Of a DNA stretch of 64,000 nucleotides, positions 50,375-59,582 are shown one piece after another. The stretch's first letter is position 1; each line of letters starts with the position of its first letter. A program made the position numbers and the translations under genes. The notes under the pieces are model-generated. The model searched no databases. It was not told the DNA's origin and was given only the letters and a program-made list of their open reading frames with translations. This DNA comes from Thiohalobacter thiocyanaticus. GTDB lineage: Bacteria; Pseudomonadota; Gammaproteobacteria; Thiohalobacterales; Thiohalobacteraceae. The stretch is from positions 124,001 to 188,000 of the forward strand of contig NZ_AP018052.1 in assembly GCF_002356355.1 (NCBI RefSeq), in the 5' to 3' direction.

Positions 50375-52123
50375 ATGAAATCTCCGACCCCCGCACTCTC
50401 CCTGATCCTCGTCGCCGCGCTTGGCGCGGCCGGCTGCCAGCACCTGCCCGAACAGGATGCCCGCAGCGTTGCCCCGAACCTGGAGAGTATCGACACCGCC
50501 ATGGCCGCAGCCGAAACCGCCCCCCGCGAGGCCGGGCCCGCGCTGCCCCCGCAGGTGCAGGACACGCTGCTGCCCCCGGTTTCGGTGGAATTGCCGGCAT
50601 CGGCCCGCAGGGTCGAGCCGCGCTTTGACATCGCGGTCAACGCGATCCCGGCCCGGCAGTTCTTCATCGGTCTGGTCGAGGACAGCAGCTACAACATGGT
50701 GGTGCATCCCGACGTGGCCGGCAGCCTGACCCTGGACCTCAAGAACGTCAGCGTCGAGGAGGTCATGCAGACGGTGCGTGACGTCTATGGCTACGAGTAC
50801 CGCCGCAACGGCAACGTCTACCAGGTGATGCCGGCGCGCATGCGCTCGCGGGTGTTCAAGGTGGACTACCTCAATATCCAGCGCACCGGCAGTTCGCGCA
50901 CCCGGGTCAGTTCGGGTCAGGTCAGCGAGGCCGCCGGCGGCGGCGGTGATGATGATAGCGAGAGCGGCTCCAGCAGCAGCCGTTCCGACAGCGGCAGCAA
51001 CCGCGCCTCGGTGTCCGGCAGCGAGGTCAACACCCGTTCCGAATCCGATTTCTGGAGCGAACTCAGGGATGCCCTGACCATGCTCATCGGCGAGGAGGAG
51101 GGCCGCCGGGTGGTGATCAACGCCCAGGCCGGCATCCTGGTGGTGCGCGCCCTGCCGGGCGAGTTGCGCGACGTGGAGGAATACCTGGCCACGCTGCAGG
51201 ACGTGGTCCAGCGCCAGGTCATCCTGGAGGCCAAGATCGTCGAGGTGGAACTCAACGAGGGTTTCCGCACCGGCATCAACTGGAGCGCACTGGGCGAGCC
51301 GAAGACGGGTCAGACCGTGTTCGGCGGCCAGGCCGGCGGCGGCAGCATCATCACCGACGGTGTATCCGAATTCGCCGGCTCCCCGGTCACCCTGAGCCCG
51401 GGCGCAGGCATCATCGCGGCCGAGACCTCCAGCTTCGGCGGTATGAACTTCCTGTCCATCAACATGAACGACTTCACCGCCTTTCTCGAACTGCTCAAGA
51501 GCCAGGGCAAGGTGCAGGTGCTGTCCAGCCCGCGGGTGTCCACGGTCAACAACCAGAAGGCCGTGATCAAGGTGGGCACGGATGAGTTCTTCGTCACCGA
51601 CGTGGAGACCGATACCAACACCACGCTCAACACCACCAACCAGTCGGTCAATGTCGAGCTCACCCCCTTCTTCTCCGGGGTGGCGCTGGACGTGATCCCG
51701 CAGATCAGCGCCGATGACGAGGTCACGCTGCACATCCATCCCACGGTCAGCGAGGTCAGCGAGCGCACCAAGAGCATCAATGTCTCCACCGAAACCAGCC
51801 TGGAGATCCCGCTGGCCCTGTCCAGCATCCGCGAGTCCGACACCATCATCCGCGCCCGCAGCGGCCAGATCGTGGTCATCGGCGGCCTGATGAAGGACCA
51901 GCAGACCAACGAGGTGGCCAAGACCCCGGGGCTGGGCGACGTGCCCATGTTCGGCAAGCTGTTCCAGCACCAGCGCGAACGCAAGACCAAGAGCGAGCTG
52001 GTCATACTGCTGCGGCCCATCGTCACCTCCGGCAGCGGCGGTCAGGTCTGGAACGACCAGGTCCGTCAGTCGGCCGAACGCATCGGACGCATGCAGGCGC
52101 CGGGGCCTGCCGGGCTGCGCTGA
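50375..52123 (+). CDS. mshL: MSHA secretin MshL
   Basis: 582 aa outer-membrane secretin lipoprotein. Start at ATG 50375 with GAAGGA upstream; an in-frame GTG at 50369 is less likely. Lipobox ALGAAGC. Order: STN domain (about 80-130), N1-type domain, a Ser/Asp-rich linker (about 185-215), and the secretin pore (about 300-570) with VEVELNEGFRTGINW, VQVLSSPRVSTVNNQKAVI and RSGQIVVIGGLMKDQ. Length fits MshL/PilQ-like secretins of MSHA loci. Confidence 0.93.
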   Translation: MKSPTPALSLILVAALGAAGCQHLPEQDARSVAPNLESIDTAMAAAETAPREAGPALPPQVQDTLLPPVSVELPASARRVEPRFDIAVNAIPARQFFIGLVEDSSYNMVVHPDVAGSLTLDLKNVSVEEVMQTVRDVYGYEYRRNGNVYQVMPARMRSRVFKVDYLNIQRTGSSRTRVSSGQVSEAAGGGGDDDSESGSSSSRSDSGSNRASVSGSEVNTRSESDFWSELRDALTMLIGEEEGRRVVINAQAGILVVRALPGELRDVEEYLATLQDVVQRQVILEAKIVEVELNEGFRTGINWSALGEPKTGQTVFGGQAGGGSIITDGVSEFAGSPVTLSPGAGIIAAETSSFGGMNFLSINMNDFTAFLELLKSQGKVQVLSSPRVSTVNNQKAVIKVGTDEFFVTDVETDTNTTLNTTNQSVNVELTPFFSGVALDVIPQISADDEVTLHIHPTVSEVSERTKSINVSTETSLEIPLALSSIRESDTIIRARSGQIVVIGGLMKDQQTNEVAKTPGLGDVPMFGKLFQHQRERKTKSELVILLRPIVTSGSGGQVWNDQVRQSAERIGRMQAPGPAGLR

Positions 52124-52144
52124 ACGCACAGGGAAGGCAAGGGA

Positions 52145-53053
52145 ATGTACCTCGAACACTTCGGTCTGCGTGAGGCGCCCTTCAATATCACGCCGGACAC
52201 CGGTTTCTACTATGAGTCGCCCAGTCACCAGGAGGCGCTGAACACGCTGCTGGTCGCGCTGCGCAGCGGCACCGGCTTCATCAAGGTCACCGGCGAGGTC
52301 GGCACCGGCAAGACGCTGCTGTGCCGCAAGCTGCTCAACAGTCTGGATGAAAGCATCGTCACCGCCTGGCTGCCCAATCCCTTCGTCAATGCCACCGCCC
52401 TGCGCATGGCCTTCGCCGAGGAACTGGGGCTGGAATTTCCGCGCAACCTGGGCCAGCACCGACTGCTGAAACTGATCACCGACCGCCTGCTGGAACTGGC
52501 CGCCGCCGGCAAACAGGTGGTGCTGCTCATCGACGAGGCCCAGGCCCTGCCGGACGAGACGCTGGAGGCGATACGGCTGCTGACCAATCTGGAAACCGAA
52601 AAACAGAAGCTGCTGCTGGTGGTCCTGTTCGGCCAGCCCGAACTGGACGCCCGACTGGAGCAGCCGCGCATCCGTCAGCTCAGGCAGCGCATCATCTTCA
52701 GTTATCGACTGCGGCCCCTGACCGCGGCCGAGACCCGCGCCTATGTGCAGCACCGGCTGGCCGCGGCCGGCCGGCCCGAGACCGGGCTGTTCACCCCGCG
52801 TGCCCTGCGCCGGCTGCACCGGGCCGGGCGCGGCATCCCGCGCCTGATCAACATCCTCGGCCACAAGGCCCTGATGTCGGCCTTCGGCACCGGCGCCCAC
52901 CGGGTCACGGACCGTGACGCGCGCCGTGCCATCCGGGACACCGAAGACACCGCCCCGACCGGCCTGTTCTCCGGTTGGCACCTGACCCTGGGCGCGGCCG
53001 GTGTCGCCGGCGCCGGAGCCGGCGCCTTCCTGCTGCTGGGGACGCTGGCATGA
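52145..53053 (+). CDS. mshM: MSHA biogenesis ATPase MshM (ExeA-like)
   Basis: 302 aa AAA ATPase starting MYLEHFGLREAPFNITPDTG, the ExeA/GspA signature. Walker A GEVGTGKTLLC, Walker B LLIDEAQALPDE, sensor region VLFGQPELDARL. A C-terminal hydrophobic helix (LGAAGVAGAGAGAFLLLGTL) probably anchors it. ExeA-type ATPases help the secretin pass or bind peptidoglycan. Overlaps mshN by ATGA. Confidence 0.92.
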   Translation: MYLEHFGLREAPFNITPDTGFYYESPSHQEALNTLLVALRSGTGFIKVTGEVGTGKTLLCRKLLNSLDESIVTAWLPNPFVNATALRMAFAEELGLEFPRNLGQHRLLKLITDRLLELAAAGKQVVLLIDEAQALPDETLEAIRLLTNLETEKQKLLLVVLFGQPELDARLEQPRIRQLRQRIIFSYRLRPLTAAETRAYVQHRLAAAGRPETGLFTPRALRRLHRAGRGIPRLINILGHKALMSAFGTGAHRVTDRDARRAIRDTEDTAPTGLFSGWHLTLGAAGVAGAGAGAFLLLGTLA

Positions 53054-54159
53054 GCCTGGTCAACCAGGTCCTGCGCGATCTCGACGCACGCCGCGAGGCA
53101 CAACCGCTGGATGCGGCCCTGGAAGGCCTGCGTTCGGCGCCGCCGGCCACGCGCTCGGCCCACAAGGCCGGCATCGCCCTCGGGACGCTGGTCCTGCTCG
53201 GCCTGGTCGGCACCCTGGCCTGGGTCTACCTGCAGCCACCGCAGCAATCCACCGTGACCAGCGAACGCCCCCGTCCGGCAGCGGTCGAGGCGCCGGTTGC
53301 GCAGCCGGCATTGCCGCTGCGGCCGGCCGCTGACATCTCGGCCCTGTCCTCACCGGCGCCGGCCACAGCCGTCCACGCCGGCGCCGTGGTGGATAACGCT
53401 CACCCTGCCTCGACCGGCGTCAGCCCGTCGAGGGCCGAACCGGCCGTCCCGACAACGCCATCCGGTACGACCGCCGCTGAACCCGCCCGGCATGACGCCA
53501 CGGCGCCTACAGCGGCAACAGCCGCGACGGCGGCCATCCCGAACATGCGCAAGACAGCGCGTCCCCTCAGCGCGGCCGAGGTGGCGGAACAACATTTCGC
53601 CGAAGGCGTCGCGGCCCTCGAACAGGGCCAGTGGCGACTGGCCGAGCGCGGCCTGCAGGCCGCGCTCCAGGTCGACCCTGACCACCTGCAGGCGCGCGAG
53701 TCCCTGTCCGGGGTACTGCTCTACCAGGGCCGCCAGCGCGAGGCCGAGCAGGTACTCGCCGCCGGCCTGGAACGCCGCCCGTTGGCCCCTTCCCTGGCGC
53801 AGCCCTATGCCCGCCTGATCCTGGATCAGGGCCGTGACGATGCCGCCATCGAGGTACTGGAGACCGCCCTGGTCAACGCCGTGAATGACGCCGATTACCT
53901 GGCCCTGCTGGCCGGCGTCTACCAGCGCAACCAGCGCTACGCCGACGCCGACGCCAGCTACCGCAGCGCCCTGTCACTGGCGCCGCAACGTGCGGCCTGG
54001 TGGCTGGGTCTTGGGCTGGCACTGGAGGGTAGCGGCGAGCTGCCGCGTGCCGCCGGCGCCTACCGCAGCGCCATCGAGAACCCGGGCCTGAACCCGGATG
54101 CCCGCCGCTACGCCGAACAGCGGCTGCAGCGACTCAATCATCTTCTCGGACGCCAGTAA
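53050..54159 (+). CDS. mshN: MSHA biogenesis TPR protein MshN
   Basis: 369 aa. Starts MSLVNQVLRDLDARREAQPL, typical for MshN; a membrane segment (LGTLVLLGLVGTLAWVYL) near residue 40, a Pro/Ala-rich periplasmic linker (80-165), and TPR repeats (about 180-365: EGVAALEQGQWRLAERGLQA, YADADASYRSALSLAPQRA). Possibly a partner of the secretin assembly. The start at 53050 overlaps the mshM stop. Confidence 0.9.
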   Translation: MSLVNQVLRDLDARREAQPLDAALEGLRSAPPATRSAHKAGIALGTLVLLGLVGTLAWVYLQPPQQSTVTSERPRPAAVEAPVAQPALPLRPAADISALSSPAPATAVHAGAVVDNAHPASTGVSPSRAEPAVPTTPSGTTAAEPARHDATAPTAATAATAAIPNMRKTARPLSAAEVAEQHFAEGVAALEQGQWRLAERGLQAALQVDPDHLQARESLSGVLLYQGRQREAEQVLAAGLERRPLAPSLAQPYARLILDQGRDDAAIEVLETALVNAVNDADYLALLAGVYQRNQRYADADASYRSALSLAPQRAAWWLGLGLALEGSGELPRAAGAYRSAIENPGLNPDARRYAEQRLQRLNHLLGRQ

Positions 54160-54169
54160 GGAAACGGAT

Positions 54170-55876
54170 ATGGCCATGACCGCGCCCAAGAAAGTCCGCA
54201 TCGGCGACCTGCTGGTCGAGCACCGGATCATTTCCGAGTCCCAGCTTTCGGCCGCACTGGCCGAGCAGAAGAAAAGCGGCCGCAAGCTCGGCCGGGTGCT
54301 GATCGATCACGGTTATGTACAGGAGGATGCACTGCTCAAACTGCTGTCCGAACAGCTGGACATGCCCTACATCGACCTGGGCACCTTCGAGCTCAATCCG
54401 TCCGTGGTGCAGCGGCTTCCCGAGACCTTCGCCCGCCGCTACCGCGCCCTGGTACTGAAGGAGACCCCGACCGGTCTGCTGGTCGGCATGGGCGATCCCA
54501 CCGACATCTTCGCCTTCGACGAACTGGCCCGGGTGCTCAAGCGCCCGCTCACCCTGGCCGTGGTCAAGGAGTCCGACCTGCTGCACGCCATCGATCAGAT
54601 GTACGAGCACGGCGCCCAGATCCGCAACCTGGCCTCCGAGATCGGCCAGGATCTGTCCGAGAACGCCTTCGACCTGGGCAACCTGACCGCCGAATCCAGC
54701 CAGTCCGATGCCCCGGTGGTCAAGCTGCTGCAGACGATTTTCGAGGATGCAGTCCGCGCCAAGGCCTCGGATATCCACATCGAGCCCGACGAGGACGTGC
54801 TGCGCATCCGCCGCCGCGTCGACGGCGTGCTGCACGAACAGGTGATGGACGAGAAGCGCATCGCCGCCGCCCTGGTCTCACGGCTCAAGCTCATGGCCGG
54901 CGGCGACATCTCCGAGCGGCGCAAGCCGCAGGACGGGCGCTTCACCCTGAAGGTGAAGGACACCCAGATCGACGTGCGCATGGCCACCGTGCCGACCCAG
55001 AACGGCGAGGCCGCGGTGCTGCGCCTGCTGGACCAGGACGCCGGACGCTTCAACCTGGACGACCTGGGCATGCCGGCGGCGGTGCTGACCAGCTTCCGCC
55101 GCCAGATCCACAAGCCGCACGGCCTGGTGCTGGTCACCGGCCCGACCGGCAGCGGCAAGACCACCACGCTCTACGCCGCGCTGGGCGAGTTGAACCGGCC
55201 GCAGAAGAAGATCATCACCGTCGAGGACCCGGTCGAGATCCAGATGTCTCGGGTCAACCAGGTCCAGGTCAATCCCAAGATCGGCCTCGGCTTTGCCGAG
55301 GTCCTGCGTACCACCCTGCGCCTTGACCCCGACATCATCCTGGTCGGCGAGATCCGCGATCAGGAGACCGGCGAGATCGCCCTGCGGGCCTCGCTGACCG
55401 GCCACCTGGTGATGTCCACCCTGCACACCAACGACGCGGTCAGCAGTGCCATCCGCCTTATCGACATGGGTCTGGAACCCTACCTGGTGGCCTCCTCGGT
55501 CAGCGCCATCGTCGCCCAGCGACTGGTGCGCACCCTGTGTGAGAGTTGTCGCAACGAGCACACGCCCACGGCGGCCGAGCATGCCTGGCTGCAGGCCCTG
55601 GAGGGCAGGGACACGACGCCCGCCGTCTTCTATGAAGGCGCGGGCTGCAACAAGTGCAACCACACCGGCTATCGCGGCCGCACCGGTGTGTACGAAATCC
55701 TGGAACTCACCCCCGATCTGATCGACGCCCTGCGCCAGAACGACCAGAGCGCCTTCGAGCGCATCAGTTCTGCCGAATCACGCTACCGGCCGCTGGTCCA
55801 CCACGCCCTCGACCTGGCCGGGGCGGGCCAGACCTCGCTGGAAGAGGCCATGCGCCTGACGGGTTGGATCGAGTGA
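54170..55876 (+). CDS. mshE: MSHA pilus extension ATPase MshE
   Basis: 568 aa GspE/PilB-type ATPase. The N-terminal MshEN domain (RIGDLLVEHRIISESQLSAA, LGRVLIDHGYVQEDALLKLL) is the type that binds c-di-GMP, so pilus extension is likely controlled by it. Walker A GPTGSGKTTTLY, Walker B region DPDIILVGEIRDQETG, His box SLTGHLVMSTLHTNDA, and tetracysteine CESC...CNKC. Start at 54170; an ATG two codons later is also possible. Confidence 0.95.
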   Translation: MAMTAPKKVRIGDLLVEHRIISESQLSAALAEQKKSGRKLGRVLIDHGYVQEDALLKLLSEQLDMPYIDLGTFELNPSVVQRLPETFARRYRALVLKETPTGLLVGMGDPTDIFAFDELARVLKRPLTLAVVKESDLLHAIDQMYEHGAQIRNLASEIGQDLSENAFDLGNLTAESSQSDAPVVKLLQTIFEDAVRAKASDIHIEPDEDVLRIRRRVDGVLHEQVMDEKRIAAALVSRLKLMAGGDISERRKPQDGRFTLKVKDTQIDVRMATVPTQNGEAAVLRLLDQDAGRFNLDDLGMPAAVLTSFRRQIHKPHGLVLVTGPTGSGKTTTLYAALGELNRPQKKIITVEDPVEIQMSRVNQVQVNPKIGLGFAEVLRTTLRLDPDIILVGEIRDQETGEIALRASLTGHLVMSTLHTNDAVSSAIRLIDMGLEPYLVASSVSAIVAQRLVRTLCESCRNEHTPTAAEHAWLQALEGRDTTPAVFYEGAGCNKCNHTGYRGRTGVYEILELTPDLIDALRQNDQSAFERISSAESRYRPLVHHALDLAGAGQTSLEEAMRLTGWIE

Positions 55877-55889
55877 GGTTGGTGATGGG

Positions 55890-56051
55890 AACGCAGAAGG
55901 CGCGGAGGCGCGGAGGCGCGGAGTGTTTTAAAAATGTCAGAACCACGGATGTGCCGTTCAGCCGTGTTGCCGCACTCATGCCTCATCAGGCGAGCATGCT
56001 GCGCAATATTAATTTATCTCTGCGCCTCCGTGCCTCCGCGCCCTCTGCGTT
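55890..56051. repeat. Intergenic inverted-repeat element (AACGCAGA...GGCGCGGAGGC type)
   Basis: Ends AACGCAGAAGGCGCGGAGGC (55890-55909) and its near-complement (56032-56051) form a long inverted repeat with a tandem GCGGAGGC run on the left side. It is an AT-rich element without open frame inserted between mshE and mshG. Confidence 0.8.
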
Positions 56052-56077
56052 AATACCACCCACCCCGGAGCACCTCC

Positions 56078-57316
56078 ATGCCGCTGTTTGAGTACAAGGC
56101 CCGCGGGCCGCGCGGGGATGCCATCGAGGGCACGGTGGAGGCCAACACCATCGATGCCGTGGCCGGGCGCCTGATCGAGGGCGGGCTGGTGCCCATCGAC
56201 ATCCAGCCGGCGCAGGTGAAAAGCCACTGGAACCGTGACCTCAACGACATCTTTCCGGAGAAGGTCAAACTCGCCGACCTGATCCAGTTCAGCCGCCAGA
56301 TGCACAGCCTGCTGCGCGCCGGCGTGCCCATCCTGTCGGCCCTGAACGGCCTGACCGGCACCACCCGCAACCGCACCCTGGCGAAAGCCCTGGCCGAGAT
56401 CAGCGACATGCTCGAGGCTGGTCACGACCTGGCCAGCGCCCTGGCCCGGCACGAGGCCATCTTCAGTTCCTTTTATATAAGCCTGGTGCGGGTGGGCGAG
56501 ACCACCGGCCAGCTGGAGGAGATCTTTCTGCAGCTGGCCTACTACCTGGAACGCGAGAAGAAGACCCGCGATCAGATCAAGTCGGCCCTGCGTTACCCGA
56601 TCTTCGTGATCAGCGCCATCGCCATCGCGCTGGCCATCATCAATGTGTTCGTCATCCCGGCCTTCAGCGATGTGTTCGCCCGCTACGATGCCGAACTGCC
56701 GGTGATGACCCGTTTCCTGATCGCTATGTCGGACTTCTTCGTCAATCAGTGGCCGGTGTTGCTGGCCCTGCTCATCGGGAGCTTCTTCGGCCTGCGGATA
56801 TATCTCAACAGCGAGTCCGGACGCTACCGCTGGGACCGCTTCAAGCTGCGCCTGCCGCTGGTCGGCACGGTACTGGAGAAGGCTACCCTGTCGCGCTATG
56901 CGCGCCTGTTCAGCCTGGCGCACAAGGCCGGGGTGCCGCTGATGACCACGCTCACCGTGATCTCGAAGGCGGTGGACAACCACTATTTCGAGGAACGGGT
57001 GCTGGCCATGCGCACCGGCATCGAGCGCGGCGATTCCATCACCAACACCGCAGTGGCCTCCGGCCTGTTCGATCCGCTGGTGCTGCAGATGATGGCGGTG
57101 GGCGAACAGTCCGGCACCCTGGACGAGCTGCTGGGCGAGGTCGCCCGCTACTACGACCAGGAGGTGGAATACAGCATCGAGCGCCTGGCCGGCAGCATCG
57201 AGCCCATCCTGACCGTGGTCATCGGCATCATGGTGCTGGTGCTGGCACTGGGCATCTTCCTGCCCATGTGGGGCATGGCCGGCGCCATCCTGGGCAAGCC
57301 GACACCGGGGGCCTGA
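56078..57316 (+). CDS. mshG: MSHA inner-membrane platform protein MshG
   Basis: 412 aa GspF/PilC-type platform protein. Begins MPLFEYKARGPRGDAIEGTV; two homologous T2SF domains (about 70-195 and 275-400) with FSRQMHSLLRAGVPILSAL and RLFSLAHKAGVPLMTTLTVI, and three membrane helices (near 170, 225 and 385). The platform that MshE drives in pilus assembly. Separated from mshE by the inverted-repeat element. Confidence 0.94.
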   Translation: MPLFEYKARGPRGDAIEGTVEANTIDAVAGRLIEGGLVPIDIQPAQVKSHWNRDLNDIFPEKVKLADLIQFSRQMHSLLRAGVPILSALNGLTGTTRNRTLAKALAEISDMLEAGHDLASALARHEAIFSSFYISLVRVGETTGQLEEIFLQLAYYLEREKKTRDQIKSALRYPIFVISAIAIALAIINVFVIPAFSDVFARYDAELPVMTRFLIAMSDFFVNQWPVLLALLIGSFFGLRIYLNSESGRYRWDRFKLRLPLVGTVLEKATLSRYARLFSLAHKAGVPLMTTLTVISKAVDNHYFEERVLAMRTGIERGDSITNTAVASGLFDPLVLQMMAVGEQSGTLDELLGEVARYYDQEVEYSIERLAGSIEPILTVVIGIMVLVLALGIFLPMWGMAGAILGKPTPGA

Positions 57317-57476
57317 CCCCCTCTCCACCTCGGGGAGAGGGGCAGGGGTAATGGAGCGGAATTTTCACCCACAAAAAGTTAGCGCCCGACCCCTAAAGGT
57401 TTTCAAATACCGGGACGCTAACCCCATACACAGGGCAGTGACCCCATGTGGATGATTTTACGACCAAAGGAGCACG
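57317..57476. promoter_or_regulatory. mshA upstream region with hairpins and ribosome site
   Basis: A CCCCTCTCC/GGAGAGGGG hairpin (57317-57343) and an inverted pair GTTAGCG (57378-57384)/CGCTAAC (57416-57422). AAGGAG (57468-57473) lies before the pilin ATG. The pilin probably has its own promoter here; no clear hexamers seen. Confidence 0.45.
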
Positions 57477-57479
57477 AAC

Positions 57480-57845
57480 ATGCAACGTCAATCCGGTTTT
57501 ACTCTGATCGAGCTGGTGATGGTGATCGTCATCCTCGGTATTCTGGGGGCCATTGCCACGCCGATCTTCGTTGATCTGGAATCCGAGGCGCAGACTGCCG
57601 CCGAGCGCGGGATGAGCGGTGCCGTCAAGGCCGCCCACGCCGTGGCCATCGCCGATCTGAAGCGCTTCCCGACCGTCACCGAACTGTCCACCTATGTCCA
57701 GGGCGAGAACATCAATGCTTCCGGCACCGGCATCGAAGTGGATATCGGCGGCACCATCTCCACCGTGCCGACCTACACCGATACCAACTGCTCCACGGCC
57801 AGCAGCGCGGTCGGTGACACTATACGCTGTGTCGGGAATATCTGA
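57480..57845 (+). CDS. mshA: MSHA-type major pilin (type IV prepilin)
   Basis: 121 aa. Prepilin leader MQRQSG, cut before F by the prepilin peptidase, then the N-terminal helix FTLIELVMVIVILGILGAIA with the conserved Glu5. The C-terminal disulfide loop is probably C105-C117 (DTNCSTA...TIRCVG). MshA and MshB are hard to tell apart; only one such gene is present, followed by a terminator, which fits a highly expressed major subunit. Confidence 0.9.
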   Translation: MQRQSGFTLIELVMVIVILGILGAIATPIFVDLESEAQTAAERGMSGAVKAAHAVAIADLKRFPTVTELSTYVQGENINASGTGIEVDIGGTISTVPTYTDTNCSTASSAVGDTIRCVGNI

Positions 57846-57884
57846 TACGGCCTGACGGCCCACTGGTTGTAAGCACGCGCAAGA

Positions 57885-57910
57885 GGGTGGGCCATCGTGC
57901 CCACCCTTTT
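57885..57910 (+). terminator. Terminator/attenuator after the major pilin
   Basis: GGGTGGGC-CATCGT-GCCCACCC followed by TTTT. It probably stops most transcripts after the pilin gene, lowering expression of the minor pilin genes downstream. Confidence 0.85.
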
Positions 57911-57940
57911 GCGTCCCGGGCACCGGAAGGAAACGGCGTC

Positions 57941-58384
57941 ATGCGACAACAGGGATTCACACTGGTCGAATTGATCGTGGTCATGCTGGTCATGGCCGTG
58001 CTGGCAGCCTATGTCGGCACCCGCTGGTCCTTCGGTGACGCCACGGTCAGCGTCCAGGCCGAACAGCTGGCGCGCGATCTGCGCCATACCCAGATGCTGG
58101 CCATGCAGCAGGGCCGGACCCTGCGGCTGGAAGCCACCGGCAGCGGCTACCGGGTCACCGACGGCGCCAGCGTCATCACCGATCCCGCCACCCAGCAGAA
58201 TTTCATCCAGACGCTCGACAACGGTGTCAGCCTCGGTGGCGGTTCGATCGAGTTCGACTCCCTGGGCCGCCCGCTGAGCAGCGGCAGTCTCGCCAGCGCG
58301 GCCGTCGGTTTCAGTCTCAGCGGCAGCAGCGATACCGCCGCAGTCACTGTGGCGCCGGTCACCGGCTTCGTGAGCGGGCCTTGA
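57941..58384 (+). CDS. mshC: MSHA minor pilin MshC
   Basis: 147 aa from the ATG at 57941 with GGAAGGAAA upstream. Short leader MRQQG cut before FTLVELIVVMLVMAVLAAYV. The mature domain is GspH/FimT-like (EQLARDLRHTQMLAMQQGRT, DSLGRPLSSGSL). A minor pilin likely at the pilus tip or initiation complex. An inverted-repeat element begins 3 bp after its stop. Confidence 0.87.
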   Translation: MRQQGFTLVELIVVMLVMAVLAAYVGTRWSFGDATVSVQAEQLARDLRHTQMLAMQQGRTLRLEATGSGYRVTDGASVITDPATQQNFIQTLDNGVSLGGGSIEFDSLGRPLSSGSLASAAVGFSLSGSSDTAAVTVAPVTGFVSGP

Positions 58385-58386
58385 TA

Positions 58387-58637
58387 ATGGCCACGGAAAA
58401 CACGGAAAGCACGGACGTGAATAGCCACAAGGAGCGATCAAGCTCCCCGTCATCCCGGCGCAGGCCGGGATCCAGTAACCGCTGCGGCCGGTTCAACCCG
58501 GTCTGCGCCGGGTTGACAGGGTCGTCAGAGTCTTTCCATACAGGCTTCGGTGGATGCCTGGATCCCGGCCTGCGCCGGGATGACGGTAATGGTGGATCTC
58601 ATGGCAGATTTGAACATTCCGTGTTTTCCGTGGCCAT
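58387..58637. repeat. Nested inverted-repeat element between mshC and mshD
   Basis: Outer perfect 20-bp arms ATGGCCACGGAAAACACGGA (58387-58406) and its complement (58618-58637); an inner 28-bp pair at 58448-58475 and 58558-58585 of the CATCCCGGCGCAGGCCGGGA type. The right outer arm contains the apparent mshD start. Related to the element at 22466-22622. Confidence 0.9.
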
Positions 58638-59028
58638 TTCTGAAAGGCAAACCGGCTTCAGTCTGATCGAGCTGGTCATGGTGATCGTCATCCTGGCGCT
58701 GGCCTCGCTGGCCATCGGCACTCAGTTCATGCAGAGCGCGCAGAGCTGGATGCTGGACGAGCGCATCCAGACCGCCAGCCAGCTGGCCCAGGCCCGCGCC
58801 GAGCAACTGCTGGCCGACCGCCGGCTCAACAACTACAGCGCGGTGCCGGCCGGCACCACCAGCGAAACCCTGGCCGGCAACTACACCGGCTATACCCGCA
58901 CCACCGTGGTCTCGGCCTACGCCGGCGCGGCCTGCCCGGTAGCCGACTGCCGCCAGGTGGTGATCACCGTGACCGACGCCGACGCCCAGGTCCGCGCCGA
59001 GACCACGCTCATGGTGGCCAACTACTGA
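58621..59028 (+). CDS. mshD: MSHA minor pilin MshD
   Basis: 135 aa if the GTG at 58621 is used; GTG at 58630 is the alternative. The ORF extends upstream in the same frame through the repeat, but that part has no protein character. Leader ends at QTG, cut before FSLIELVMVIVILALASLAI. The C-terminal part (CPVADCRQVVITVTDADAQ) is typical for MshD. There is no ribosome site before either GTG, because the intergenic element has replaced the original upstream sequence. Confidence 0.82.
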   Translation: MFSVAISERQTGFSLIELVMVIVILALASLAIGTQFMQSAQSWMLDERIQTASQLAQARAEQLLADRRLNNYSAVPAGTTSETLAGNYTGYTRTTVVSAYAGAACPVADCRQVVITVTDADAQVRAETTLMVANY

Positions 59029-59582
59029 TGCGCCGCCCGAACCCACACATCGCCGGCCAGTGCGGCTTCACCCTGATCGAGATGGTCATCACCATTCTGG
59101 TGCTGTCCATCATCGGCGGGGTCACGGCCTATACCATCAGCCACGGGGCGCGGGCCTACATCGACAGCCGCACCGTCGTCGCCACCCTGAGCAAGCTGCG
59201 CCTGGCCAGTGAACGCCTGGCGCGCGAAATCCGCAGCGTACGCCGCGATCCGGCCGCGACCGGACAGTATGACTTCAATGGCTTCCCCACTGCGACCGGC
59301 CTGTCCTTCGATCGACTGGAGGCCGACGGTGTGACCGTGACCAGGGTCAGCATCGACGGCAGCGCCAATCCGCTCACCCTGGAATACGACACGCCTTCGG
59401 GCGCCCAGACGCTGACCGACCAGGTGAGCAGCTTCAGCCTGGCCTACTACCAGGCCGACGGCGTCACTGCCGCCACCTCCACTGCCGATATTGCCTTCGT
59501 CGAATTCGAACTGGTGCTGCAGGATGCCAACGGCAACAGCTATCCCCAGCGCACCCGGGTGGCCCTGAGGAACCAGCAATGA
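59028..59582 (+). CDS. mshO: MSHA minor pilin MshO
   Basis: 184 aa. Prepilin leader ending QCG, cut before FTLIEMVITILVLSIIGGVT (Glu5 present). PilW/MshO-type body: TLSKLRLASERLAREIRSVR, LSFDRLEADG. Start overlaps the mshD stop (TGATG). Overlaps the next gene by 4 bp. Confidence 0.9.
   Translation: MRRPNPHIAGQCGFTLIEMVITILVLSIIGGVTAYTISHGARAYIDSRTVVATLSKLRLASERLAREIRSVRRDPAATGQYDFNGFPTATGLSFDRLEADGVTVTRVSIDGSANPLTLEYDTPSGAQTLTDQVSSFSLAYYQADGVTAATSTADIAFVEFELVLQDANGNSYPQRTRVALRNQQ

Noticed and set aside
49964-52981. 1005-aa open frame antisense to mshL/mshM
   Set aside because: Low-complexity Gly/Asp/His/Gln-rich translation typical of antisense frames in GC-rich DNA; the plus strand has clear secretin and ATPase genes.
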